From Clostridiales bacterium (GTDB lineage: Bacteria > Bacillota > Clostridia > Oscillospirales > QAMX01): 16,590 nucleotides of DNA. Shown here in pieces: positions 7,357-14,970 of the stretch. Made by a program: the position numbers and the translations under genes. Under the pieces are notes generated by a model. The model worked only from the letters and a program-made list of their open reading frames with translations. It did no database searches and had not been told where the DNA came from. The DNA is taken from assembly GCA_012514045.1 (NCBI GenBank), contig JAAZBA010000389.1, forward strand, positions 1 through 16,590. The letters run 5' to 3'. Numbering within the stretch: position 1 is the first letter of the stretch; each line of letters opens with the position of its first letter.

Positions 7357-8676
7357 TTACGATACGTTTGTTTTTTTACTCCGCGGCTTGACTGGGGTGC
7401 CTGTAGGGAGCGACTTGCGGCCGGCGGGGTTTTGCTCGGTTATTGGAGGCTCAAGCCCCATAGCGCACTCCTTTGTCACCTTTACCGTTACAATTGTGGG
7501 ATCAGAGGGAGCTTCATACATGATTTCGCTCATTGTCTCCTCCATGATGGAACGAAGTCCTCTGGCGCCTGTGTTTCTGGATACGGCTTTGTCCGCTATA
7601 TACTCTAGAGCCTCATCCTCAAAGTCAAGCTCTATACCGTCAAGAGCAAACAGCTTCTTATACTGCTTCACAAAGCTGTTCTTTGGCTCGGTCAGCACCC
7701 TTACAAGCATATCTCTGTCCAAAGGCTCGAGGGTTGTTATAACCGGCAGTCTGCCCACAAGCTCCGGGATAATGCCGTATTTCAGCACGTCATGGGGCTC
7801 AATATCTCTGAGGATTTCCCCGATGTTGCGCTCTTTTTTGCTCTTTATATCGGCTCCGAAGCCCATTACGCTCTTCTTCTGCCTCTCTTCAATTATCTTT
7901 TCGATACCGTCGAAGGCACCGCCGCAGATAAAAAGGATATTCTTCGTGTCTATCTGAATGAATTCCTGATGGGGATGCTTTCTGCCTCCGCTTGGGGGTA
8001 CGCTTGCTACAGTACCCTCAAGGATCTTGAGCAGCGCTTGCTGCACGCCTTCGCCGGATACATCCCTTGTTATGGACACATTTTCACTTTTTCTTGCTAT
8101 CTTGTCTATCTCGTCGATGTATATAATGCCACGCTCTGCCAGCTCAACGTTGAAGTCGGCAGCCTGGATGAGCCTGAGAAGGATATTCTCCACGTCGTCG
8201 CCCACATAGCCTGCTTCCGTCAAAGTAGTGGCGTCGGCTATGGCGAAAGGTACATTAAGGATCCTTGCCAATGTCTGTGCAAGAAAAGTTTTCCCGCAGC
8301 CAGTGGGTCCCAGAAGCAAGATGTTGCTCTTTTGGATTTCCACTCCGTCCTTGTCTTCTCCCGCAGCGTAGAACACTCTCTTGTAGTGGTTATATACCGA
8401 TACCGCAAGAGCTATCTTCGCTCTGTCCTGTCCGATTACATACTCGTCCAGCACGCTCTTTATTTCCTTGGGCTTTAAAAGAATCGGAGGAGCGGAGACC
8501 GGGCGCTGCCTGCGCCGATTGGATACACCGCGCTCTTCTTCAATTATCCCGTTGCAAAGCTCGACACAGTCCTCACAGATGAAAGCGTCGATTCCGGCGA
8601 TAAGCCGGCCTACCTGCTCCTGCTTTTTACCGCAGAAAGAACAACGCAGGCTTCTCTGGTCGTCATTTTTTGCCAT
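7357..8676 (-). CDS. clpX: ATP-dependent Clp protease ATP-binding subunit ClpX
   Basis: ClpX is the AAA+ unfoldase that recognises substrates and threads them into ClpP. The 439 residues contain the N-terminal zinc-binding domain with C12, C15, C34 and C37, Walker A GPTGCGKT at 123-130, the pore loop GYVG at 156-159, Walker B ending IDEIDK at 187-192, and sensor II GARGLRSI at 370-377. The ClpP-docking loop reads MGFG at 271-274 instead of the common IGFG, a conservative change. The C-terminus ends in a basic tail (KPRSKK). The ATG has an AGAGGT site 4 bases upstream. It follows clpP by 31 bases, so ClpP and ClpX should be co-expressed. Confidence 0.98.
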   Translation of the reverse strand: MAKNDDQRSLRCSFCGKKQEQVGRLIAGIDAFICEDCVELCNGIIEEERGVSNRRRQRPVSAPPILLKPKEIKSVLDEYVIGQDRAKIALAVSVYNHYKRVFYAAGEDKDGVEIQKSNILLLGPTGCGKTFLAQTLARILNVPFAIADATTLTEAGYVGDDVENILLRLIQAADFNVELAERGIIYIDEIDKIARKSENVSITRDVSGEGVQQALLKILEGTVASVPPSGGRKHPHQEFIQIDTKNILFICGGAFDGIEKIIEERQKKSVMGFGADIKSKKERNIGEILRDIEPHDVLKYGIIPELVGRLPVITTLEPLDRDMLVRVLTEPKNSFVKQYKKLFALDGIELDFEDEALEYIADKAVSRNTGARGLRSIMEETMSEIMYEAPSDPTIVTVKVTKECAMGLEPPITEQNPAGRKSLPTGTPVKPRSKKTNVS

Positions 8677-8707
8677 TGGTACCTCTTTTTATCTCTACTA
8701 TATTGCC

Positions 8708-9289
8708 TTATCTCTTTTCTATTACCTTGTCAATTAGTCCGTATTCGCAGGCCTCAGCGGCAGTCATAAAGTTGTCACGCTCAGTGTCACGCTCGATGAC
8801 CTCAAGAGGCTTGCCTGTGGCTTCCGCCAGCATATGGTTGAGTCTGTCCTTAATGCGCACGATTCTGTCCGCGTGAATTTTAATGTCCGTCGCCTGACCT
8901 CTCATGCCGCCCATGGGCTGATGGATCATGATTTCGCTGTTGGGAAGCGCATACCTTTTGCCCTTGGCGCCGGCGGCAAGCAGGAAAGCTCCCATGCTGG
9001 CAGCCATACCCACACAGATGGTGGATACGTCGGGCTTTATGTACTGCATTGTGTCGTATATCGCCATGCCGGAGGTTATGGAACCGCCGGGGCTGTTGAT
9101 GTAAAAGCTTATGTCCTTGTCAGGATCCTGCGCCTCAAGATATAGAAGCTGTGCTACAACGAGACTTGCCGTAACATCGTTTACTTCCTCAGACAGAAAA
9201 ATTATTCTGTCATTCAGAAGTCTCGAATATATATCATAAGAGCGTTCTCCTCTGTTTGTCTGTTCCACTACTATTGGTACAAGACTCAT
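8708..9289 (-). CDS. clpP: ATP-dependent Clp protease proteolytic subunit ClpP
   Basis: ClpP is the tetradecameric serine peptidase that degrades proteins delivered by ClpX. The catalytic triad is visible: S98 in GMAASMGA, H123 in IMIHQP and D172 in RDTERDNF, at the same numbering as Bacillus subtilis ClpP. The N-terminus (LVPIVVEQTNRGERSYDIYSR) includes the axial-loop segment, and little or no propeptide is present. Two adjacent ATG codons (9292 and 9289) follow an AGGAG site by 6 and 9 bases. The second is preferred because it gives the usual single-methionine N-terminus and 193 residues, but the first cannot be excluded. It lies between tig and clpX. Confidence 0.97.
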   Translation of the reverse strand: MSLVPIVVEQTNRGERSYDIYSRLLNDRIIFLSEEVNDVTASLVVAQLLYLEAQDPDKDISFYINSPGGSITSGMAIYDTMQYIKPDVSTICVGMAASMGAFLLAAGAKGKRYALPNSEIMIHQPMGGMRGQATDIKIHADRIVRIKDRLNHMLAEATGKPLEVIERDTERDNFMTAAEACEYGLIDKVIEKR

Positions 9290-9355
9290 CATTACTCTCT
9301 CCTCTAACTTTGATAATGTGTTTGCTATTAAAATAAACTATTCTTTTGCTCTATT

Positions 9356-10630
9356 TTACTCAGACTGCGCGGCGATTTCCTTAATGATGTTGACTGCCTT
9401 CTCTGTTCTGCAGTCGGCGCGCATTTTCTCCTCCGGGAGATACTCCTTGACTTTCTCAACAGGGAACTGCTCGTTGGCAAGCTTAGCGTAACCCGCTTCG
9501 ACGTCCTCATCCGTCACCTCGACACTCTCTGCCTCAACAAGGGCAGAAAGAGCCAGGGATACCTTTACCTGGTGTTCGGCGCGATCCCTGAAGTTGGCTC
9601 TAAAAGCCTCCTGGGAGGAACCGGTCATCTGTATGTACTGCTCCATGGAAATACCCTGCATCTGCATACGGTAGCTGAAGTCCTCAACGATATTATCGAT
9701 GGCGCGCTCGATCATGACATCGGGAATCTCAACCGTCATTGTCTCTATTAGCTTCTCAAGGACAGAGTTCTCGAAGTCCTGATCCGCTATAGCCTGACGG
9801 TTCTTCAAAAGGTTTGCTTTCAGGTCGTTTTTGTACTCTTCAAGTGTCTCAAACTCGCTCACGTCTTTGGCGAACTCATCGTCAATTTCAGGGACAATGC
9901 TCTCCTTGACTTCGTGGAGCTTAACTTTGAACACAACTTCTTTGCCTGCCAGATCCTCAGAGTGGTACTGCTCGGGGAAAGTTACGTTTACGTCAAACTC
10001 TTCGCCAGCGCTGTGTCCCACGATCTGATCCTCAAAACCGGGGATAAACTGACCGGAGCCCAGCTTCAGCTCATGGTTTTCCGCTGTACCGCCCTCAAAC
10101 TGCTCTTCGCCCAGGAAACCGGAATAATCGATAACGGCGATGTCACCTGTAGCGGCAGCGCGCTCTGCTGTGGCGATTCTGGCGTTCTGCTCAGCTCTTC
10201 TCTTTACTTCGCTCTCAACGTCTTCCTCTGTAACCTCGACAGCCTGCTTCTCCACTCTGATGGCTTTATAGTCGCCCAGCGTGGCAATTGGCTCAACGGT
10301 TACGACAGCCTTGAATTTGTAGCCTTCCTCAGAGATGGAAAAAATTTCCAGCTTTGGGTGATCTATGGGCTTTATTTCGGATTCCTTGACGGCATCCTCA
10401 TAAGCCTTCTGATAGGACTCGTTTACGGCGTCCTCGTAAAATACGCTTGCGCCGTAGAGTCTCTCAATTGTCTTTCTTGGAGCCTTGCCTCTGCGGAAAC
10501 CAGGCACCGTGATCTTGCCCACGTTCTTTCTATAGGCAGTTTCAATAGCCTTATCGAATTCCTCGCGGTCGACTAAAATCTCAAGCTCCACCGTGTTCTC
10601 AGCTGTTTTCTCGTTCCTCTCAAGTACCAT
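9356..10630 (-). CDS. tig: Trigger factor, ribosome-associated chaperone and prolyl isomerase
   Basis: Trigger factor binds ribosomal protein L23 at the exit tunnel and shields nascent chains. The 424 residues show the N-terminal ribosome-binding domain with the signature GFRRGKAPR at 44-52, an FKBP-type peptidyl-prolyl isomerase domain (about 160-245, including GDIAVIDYSGF and the GSGQFIPGFED segment), and a helical C-terminal chaperone domain. The start is the ATG at 10630. A longer reading from a TTG at 10648 uses the ribosome-binding site itself as codons and is rejected. It leads the tig-clpP-clpX-lon-engB cluster, and a good -10 box lies upstream. The gap to clpP is about 65 bases, AT-rich and without a visible terminator. 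Confidence 0.97.
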   Translation of the reverse strand: MVLERNEKTAENTVELEILVDREEFDKAIETAYRKNVGKITVPGFRRGKAPRKTIERLYGASVFYEDAVNESYQKAYEDAVKESEIKPIDHPKLEIFSISEEGYKFKAVVTVEPIATLGDYKAIRVEKQAVEVTEEDVESEVKRRAEQNARIATAERAAATGDIAVIDYSGFLGEEQFEGGTAENHELKLGSGQFIPGFEDQIVGHSAGEEFDVNVTFPEQYHSEDLAGKEVVFKVKLHEVKESIVPEIDDEFAKDVSEFETLEEYKNDLKANLLKNRQAIADQDFENSVLEKLIETMTVEIPDVMIERAIDNIVEDFSYRMQMQGISMEQYIQMTGSSQEAFRANFRDRAEHQVKVSLALSALVEAESVEVTDEDVEAGYAKLANEQFPVEKVKEYLPEEKMRADCRTEKAVNIIKEIAAQSE

Positions 10631-10633
10631 ATT

Positions 10634-10646
10634 CCTTGAATCCTCC
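10634..10646 (-). promoter_or_regulatory. Ribosome-binding site of tig
   Basis: On the minus strand, GGAGG (10646-10642) lies 11 bases before the ATG at 10630, and a second AAGG (10637-10634) lies only 3 bases before it. The GGAGG is the better match despite its long spacing. This decides the start, because the alternative TTG start overlaps the GGAGG. Confidence 0.75.
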
Positions 10647-10676
10647 AAAAACCTTTTATATTTTACTTATCACCAA

Positions 10677-10705
10677 ATTATACACCAGAATTATTAAATA
10701 TTCTA
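10677..10705 (-). promoter_or_regulatory. Probable sigma-A promoter of the tig-clp-lon cluster
   Basis: On the minus strand a perfect TATAAT (10682-10677) is preceded, after exactly 17 bases, by TAGAAT (10705-10700), which matches only three of six -35 positions. The site lies in an AT-rich gap between the phosphoesterase gene and tig, placing the start of transcription roughly 35-40 bases before the tig ATG. Confidence 0.55.
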
Positions 10706-10712
10706 CCTTTTT

Positions 10713-11411
10713 TTACTGTTCCAGCAAAATTGGTTGAAAGTTCACATAATCACACGAAACAAGGCGATAGTTTATGCCGTTTTTAACACCTTCGAAAGCC
10801 ATTTTGTGGCTTTGACCGTGGAGATGACCGTAGAGGCACTCGCTTACGCCATATTCCTCCAACAGACCGCACACCTCCGGGCAGACATATCTGCCGTATA
10901 TGGGAGGATAGTGCATGAAGCAGAGAATCCTTTCCGGGATTTCTCTCTTCGCCGCATCAAGGGATATTTTGAGGCGGATAATCTCTCTGTTCTTCATCTT
11001 TAAGTCGTGCTCCGTGCCTTTCTCCTCCTCGTAGAACCAGCCCCTTGTGCCGCATAATGCGGTTGTTTTGTACATGAAGTAGTTGTTGTGGAGAAAGTAT
11101 ATGCTTTTAATGCCTCTGTTTTCCAGAAAACGGGTCATCTTTGCCCTCGTGCTCCACCAAAGGTCGTGGTTGCCCTTGACAAGAATTTTCCTGCCCGGCA
11201 GGCTCTCAAGGTACTCAAAATCCTCGGCGGCTTCCTCAAGGCTTATACCCCAGGACAGATCGCCGGGAATAACCAGTGTGTCATCGGGCACGAGGATCTC
11301 CATGCCCTTTTCGAGCTTTTCCATATGACCTTCCCAGGCTCCGCCGAAGATGTCCATAGGCTTTTCAACAGACCGGGAAAGATGCAGATCCGACAGCACA
11401 TAGAGAGCCAT
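10713..11411 (-). CDS. Calcineurin-like metallophosphoesterase
   Basis: This 232-residue cytoplasmic protein belongs to the calcineurin-like two-metal phosphoesterase superfamily. All five metal-site motifs are intact: SDLHL (D8, H10), GDLSWG (D51), KGNHD (N81, H82), MHYPP (H167) and YGHLHG (H196, H198). It resembles a clostridial group of stand-alone enzymes beginning MALYxLSDLHL with a KPMDIFG segment; I do not know their substrate. The ATG lies 4 bases after the thrC stop and has no convincing ribosome-binding site, so translational coupling to thrC is likely. It is the last gene before the tig promoter, with no clear terminator after it. Confidence 0.93.
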   Translation of the reverse strand: MALYVLSDLHLSRSVEKPMDIFGGAWEGHMEKLEKGMEILVPDDTLVIPGDLSWGISLEEAAEDFEYLESLPGRKILVKGNHDLWWSTRAKMTRFLENRGIKSIYFLHNNYFMYKTTALCGTRGWFYEEEKGTEHDLKMKNREIIRLKISLDAAKREIPERILCFMHYPPIYGRYVCPEVCGLLEEYGVSECLYGHLHGQSHKMAFEGVKNGINYRLVSCDYVNFQPILLEQ

Positions 11412-11415
11412 GGGA

Positions 11416-12942
11416 TTATATCAGGCTTGACAGCACTTCTTTCATGCCGTCTTTCGCAACGCTGCCTTTGAAGCGTACCGACAGGTTCTTCAAACCTGAC
11501 AGAGGACCGGGCACCGCTTCCCCTGTGTACTCCGAAAGGGCATCGATTGAGTCCAGATCGTTCTCGTATGTCTTCCCTGTGAGGGCTTCCATGACTCCGG
11601 CGCTGAACTTGAAAGCTGATGCAGTGGAGGCGATGACTGTGGGGGTCTTATCCCCTGTCTCAAGGGCGTAGTCACGGTAGACTTTTACCGCTACAGCGGT
11701 ATGGGTATCGATAAGGTAATCTTCATTCTCAAAGACGTCTTTTATAGTGCTCTTTGTGTCCTCATCATCGCAGCAGCCGGCGAAGAAGCGCTCTCTCAGG
11801 CTCTTTGCCATGTTTTCAGGAAGAGTATACTTCCCCGTCTCGTTCAGACTTTCCATTGCGGAGGCTACAAAGCCGCAGTCATGGCTGTTATTGCTGCCTG
11901 ACATATAATAGAGAAGTCTCTCCACATTTGAGGAAATGAGAATATCCATAGAGGGTGAAAGTGTCTTGTAGAACTGTCTGTTCCGGTCGTATACGCCGGT
12001 GTTTATAAAGTCCGTAAGAACGTTATTGGCGTTTGAGGCGCAAATGAAGCGTCCCACGGGCAGACCCATCTCTCCGGCGATATAAGCGGCAAGGATGTTG
12101 CCGAAGTTGCCGGTAGGCACGCAGATATTTATTTTATCCCCGAATGAAATGTCTCCGGAGGACACCATATCCAGGTAGGCGGAGATATAATACACCACCT
12201 GAGGGGCAAGCCTGCCCCAGTTGATGGAGTTGGCGCTGGAGAGGAATTTTTCCTCCGAGTCCAGCTTTTCCGCTATTTTTTCATCGGAGAATATTCTCTT
12301 TACACCTGTCTGGGCGTCGTCAAAGTTTCCGTCTACGGCGCAGACTCCCACGTTGTTTCCCTTCTGGGTAGCCATCTGGAGCTTCTGTACATCGCTCACC
12401 CCGTGCTCAGGATAGAACACGGCGATCTTTGTGCCCTCAACGTCACGGAAGCCCTCAAGGGCTGCCTTTCCCGTGTCGCCGGAGGTGGCAACCAGGATAC
12501 AGACCGTGCGCTTCTCCCCTATCTTGCGAAGGGAGGCGGTGAGGAGGTATGGCAGAATCTGGAGCGCCATATCCTTAAAAGCGCTTGTGGGGCCGTGGAA
12601 CAGCTCGAGAATATACTCTCTGTCCCCTATTTTCTTTATCGCTGTGCCGTCAAGCTTCGGGGCATTTTTCTTCGGCTCACCGGCGCGACGGAATTTCTCT
12701 TTTGAGTATGCTTTCTTTGTATATTCTCCCAGCTCCTCCGGGGTGAAATCGTCAAGGAACATCCCAAGGATATACGCCGCTCTTCCGGCATAGTCCATGG
12801 AGGCCATTTTTTGGAAATCGCTTTTGTACAGTTCAGGCAGGCGATCAGGTGTGTAAAGGCCTTTATCCTTAGCCAGACCTTTGGCAATGGCGTATGCGCT
12901 GCGGAGACCAGATTCTCCGCCTCTCGTGCTTATATAATTCAT
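11416..12942 (-). CDS. thrC: Threonine synthase
   Basis: ThrC converts O-phospho-L-homoserine to L-threonine with PLP. The 508-residue length is that of the long class of threonine synthase (as in E. coli and yeast), which have the N-terminal segment with SxRGG-type start. Visible motifs are FHGPTSAFKD with the PLP lysine K123, the substrate loop VATSGDTG at 151-158, and the PLP-phosphate loop PTGNFGN at 276-282. GGAGG is placed 9 bases before the ATG. The gene starts 68 bases after the M19 dipeptidase gene; that gap is too short for a T-box leader and shows no terminator. Unlike in many Firmicutes, no hom or thrB neighbour is present here. Confidence 0.97.
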   Translation of the reverse strand: MNYISTRGGESGLRSAYAIAKGLAKDKGLYTPDRLPELYKSDFQKMASMDYAGRAAYILGMFLDDFTPEELGEYTKKAYSKEKFRRAGEPKKNAPKLDGTAIKKIGDREYILELFHGPTSAFKDMALQILPYLLTASLRKIGEKRTVCILVATSGDTGKAALEGFRDVEGTKIAVFYPEHGVSDVQKLQMATQKGNNVGVCAVDGNFDDAQTGVKRIFSDEKIAEKLDSEEKFLSSANSINWGRLAPQVVYYISAYLDMVSSGDISFGDKINICVPTGNFGNILAAYIAGEMGLPVGRFICASNANNVLTDFINTGVYDRNRQFYKTLSPSMDILISSNVERLLYYMSGSNNSHDCGFVASAMESLNETGKYTLPENMAKSLRERFFAGCCDDEDTKSTIKDVFENEDYLIDTHTAVAVKVYRDYALETGDKTPTVIASTASAFKFSAGVMEALTGKTYENDLDSIDALSEYTGEAVPGPLSGLKNLSVRFKGSVAKDGMKEVLSSLI

Positions 12943-12951
12943 TATACTATA

Positions 12952-12961
12952 CCTCCGGAGG
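12952..12961. repeat. Palindrome containing the thrC ribosome-binding site
   Basis: CCTCCGGAGG is a perfect 10-base palindrome whose right half on the mRNA is the thrC Shine-Dalgarno sequence. With no loop it cannot fold back on itself locally, but the CCUCC half could compete as an anti-Shine-Dalgarno sequence. Chance is a reasonable alternative. Confidence 0.4.
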
Positions 12962-13010
12962 GATTGTTATGTGTATGGATCGTTCGCACCTGTTTTAATT
13001 CGTGAGAATC

Positions 13011-14009
13011 CTATTTCTGCTCCATTGCCTTGAAAACCCTGATCAGGTTTCCGAAGAAGATATTGTGGAGGGTGTCGCCCTGGTAGTTCTTTCTTGCCAA
13101 AGCTTCCCAGATGAGCTCCACGTCCTCAACACCGTTCATCCCCTCGGGGATAGTCTCGCAGCCGTCAAGATCGGCGCCGATGGCAATGTTCTTCTCTCCC
13201 CCCAGCTCCATAAAGTGCTCTATGTGGGCTATGGTGTCATCAATGGTGGCCTGTCTGCCTTTCACTATAAAGTCGGAATAGAGGTTGATGCCCGCAACGC
13301 CTCCGGCTTTTATGATGGCCTTGAACTGCTCGTCCGTCAGGTTTCTCCTGTGAGGACACAGCACCTTTGAATTGGAATGGCTTGCGATGAAGGGTTTTTC
13401 GCTTATCTGCGCGATGTCCCAGAAGGTCTCCTCGGAGGCGTGGGACACATCCATAATGATTCCCAGCTCTCCCGCTCTCTTTACGAGTTTTCTGCCTTCC
13501 TCCGTCAGACCGCCGCCGGTGACGCAGCTGCCCGCGTAGGCATTTCTGTAGTTCCATGTTATGGTCAGCACCCTGACACCGAGCTCAAAGGCGCCCTCGA
13601 TGCCGATTTTTTCAATCTGCTCCGCGCCTTCCACTCCCAGTATCGCGGCGGATTTTTCCAGCTTTATCGCTTTTTCTATATCGGATGCGCTTCTGCAGGG
13701 CATGATTATATCGCGGTTGCGCTCTATTTCCGTGTAGAACACCCGGGTTAATGCTTCAAACTGGTCGTAGATACCGTAATCAGGCTCAAAATCTCCCGAT
13801 ATGCAGCGATCAATAAATTCCTGCTCGCTCTTTGTATCTCCCCGGAACTTCGCTCCCATGTCGGAAAAGCAGGCGAACACCTGCACATAGGGCTTGTAGT
13901 GCTTCGTTCTTTCCAGAGCTATATGGAAACTGTTGCTTTTAAGATGCCCGCCCTCGTTGAGTATCCTCAGAAGGGTATCGCAGTGGGAATCAAAATAAGG
14001 TATTTTCAT
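13011..14009 (-). CDS. Peptidase M19 family dipeptidase (renal/membrane dipeptidase type)
   Basis: This 332-residue enzyme belongs to the M19 amidohydrolase-fold dipeptidases, zinc enzymes that split dipeptides, often those with a C-terminal D-residue. The metal and catalytic set is visible: H9 and D11 in DSHCDT, the bridging E127 in GVEGAE, H190 in DVSHAS, H211 in ASHSN, R221/R222 in HRRN and D280 in GADLDG. There is no signal peptide or membrane anchor, so the protein is predicted to be cytoplasmic. It starts 12 bases after yraN with a GAGGAGAGGG site, and precedes thrC. Possible roles are peptide nutrition or recycling of wall-derived dipeptides; the sequence does not decide. Confidence 0.95.
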   Translation of the reverse strand: MKIPYFDSHCDTLLRILNEGGHLKSNSFHIALERTKHYKPYVQVFACFSDMGAKFRGDTKSEQEFIDRCISGDFEPDYGIYDQFEALTRVFYTEIERNRDIIMPCRSASDIEKAIKLEKSAAILGVEGAEQIEKIGIEGAFELGVRVLTITWNYRNAYAGSCVTGGGLTEEGRKLVKRAGELGIIMDVSHASEETFWDIAQISEKPFIASHSNSKVLCPHRRNLTDEQFKAIIKAGGVAGINLYSDFIVKGRQATIDDTIAHIEHFMELGGEKNIAIGADLDGCETIPEGMNGVEDVELIWEALARKNYQGDTLHNIFFGNLIRVFKAMEQK

Positions 14010-14021
14010 TTTTCCCTCTCC

Positions 14022-14375
14022 TCAGTAAAAAGCGTTTTCAATATGATTAATTCTGGTCTGCACGCCATCTGTATATATTTCTATTACGTCAAAGCGGATT
14101 ATATGCTCCTCACTTTGGCCTGATAGCCACAAAGCGGCGGTTTTTCTAAGCTTATCTCTTTTTGTGTATCCCACAGCGGCGTATCCGGGGAACGCCGATC
14201 CCTCCCTGCGCATCTTTACCTCTGCTACAACGGTTATATTCTCCTTACGGGCGATTATGTCGATCTCTCCGTAGGCGCAGCGGTAGTTGCGCTCAATTAT
14301 CTCATAGCCATGCGAGGCAAGAAACTTGGCGGCTATGTCCTCACCAATCCTACCTTTTTTTGATGCTGTTCCCAT
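14022..14375 (-). CDS. yraN: YraN family (UPF0102) predicted endonuclease-like protein
   Basis: The 117 residues match the small YraN/UPF0102 family, which has a PD-(D/E)XK nuclease-like fold of unproven function. Visible features are the N-terminal GRIGEDIAAKFL helix, GYEIIERNYR, the acidic GEIDIIA motif (E37, D39), and EVK (E52, K54), which form the nuclease-like core. The C-terminal RFDVIEI and HIENAF segments are also family hallmarks. The ATG lies inside the 3' end of rnhB (26-base overlap), with only a weak GAAAAG site in front. The rnhB-yraN pairing is widespread and suggests a role in nucleic-acid maintenance. Confidence 0.93.
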   Translation of the reverse strand: MGTASKKGRIGEDIAAKFLASHGYEIIERNYRCAYGEIDIIARKENITVVAEVKMRREGSAFPGYAAVGYTKRDKLRKTAALWLSGQSEEHIIRFDVIEIYTDGVQTRINHIENAFY

Positions 14376-14970
14376 ATCTTTTCGTAAGGAAGCTTATTCT
14401 GTGCTCCCGGCATATCCCGTATTTTTCTATCATTTCATAGTGAAGCTTAGTTGCATAACCTTTGTGCCTATCAAAACAGTATTCCGGGTATTTCTCATGG
14501 AGGGTGAGCATATATCTGTCCCTTTCCACCTTCGCTAATATTGACGCGGCGGCGATGGACATACTCAAACTGTCACCTTTTACCACAGCTCTTGCGGGGA
14601 TAATGAAGCCCCTTGTCGTGTTTCCGTCAACTAAGACAAATTCGGGCTTTACTTTAAGTCCCTCTATCGCCCTTCTCATGGCGAGCATGGCGGCATTTAA
14701 TATGTTCATCTCCTCGATTTCCTCCACAGTGGCGGTGGCTACGTGATAATCGATAGCTTTTTCCTTTATTATGTCATAGAGCCTGTCACGCTGCTTCTCG
14801 GTGAGTGACTTTGAATCGTCAAGGCTCTCTATATCCTCTCCATAAGAGAGAATTACCGCGGCGGCGTATACGCCTCCCGCGAGAGGGCCTCGGCCTGCCT
14901 CGTCAACTCCGCAGATGACCTTGAAACCCTCATTGATGGCTTCTTTTTCGTAAATCCAGCCGTTTTCCAT
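14350..14970 (-). CDS. rnhB: Ribonuclease HII
   Basis: RNase HII cuts the RNA strand of RNA/DNA hybrids and initiates removal of single ribonucleotides from DNA. The 206 residues carry the hallmark GVDEAGRGPLAG, with D23 and E24; the other two catalytic carboxylates are D115 (LVDG) and D133 (KGDS). DDSKSLT at 51-57 is also typical. The start codon overlaps the rbgA stop by one base (TAATG), with GAGG placed upstream within rbgA, so translation is coupled. The 3' end overlaps yraN. Confidence 0.97.
   Translation of the reverse strand: MENGWIYEKEAINEGFKVICGVDEAGRGPLAGGVYAAAVILSYGEDIESLDDSKSLTEKQRDRLYDIIKEKAIDYHVATATVEEIEEMNILNAAMLAMRRAIEGLKVKPEFVLVDGNTTRGFIIPARAVVKGDSLSMSIAAASILAKVERDRYMLTLHEKYPEYCFDRHKGYATKLHYEMIEKYGICREHRISFLTKRYGNSIKKR

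Noticed and set aside
7792..8478. Long open frame on the plus strand opposite clpX (228 codons)
   Set aside because: It is antisense to clpX, whose motifs are complete on the other strand; no ribosome-binding site or recognisable domain.
9914..10576. Long open frame on the plus strand opposite tig (220 codons), with apparently hydrophobic stretches
   Set aside because: Antisense to trigger factor; the hydrophobic runs are what reverse-reading of acidic and lysine-rich codons produces.
12943..13010. T-box or other riboswitch ahead of thrC
   Set aside because: The gap is only 68 bases and contains no T-box core sequence or terminator hairpin.
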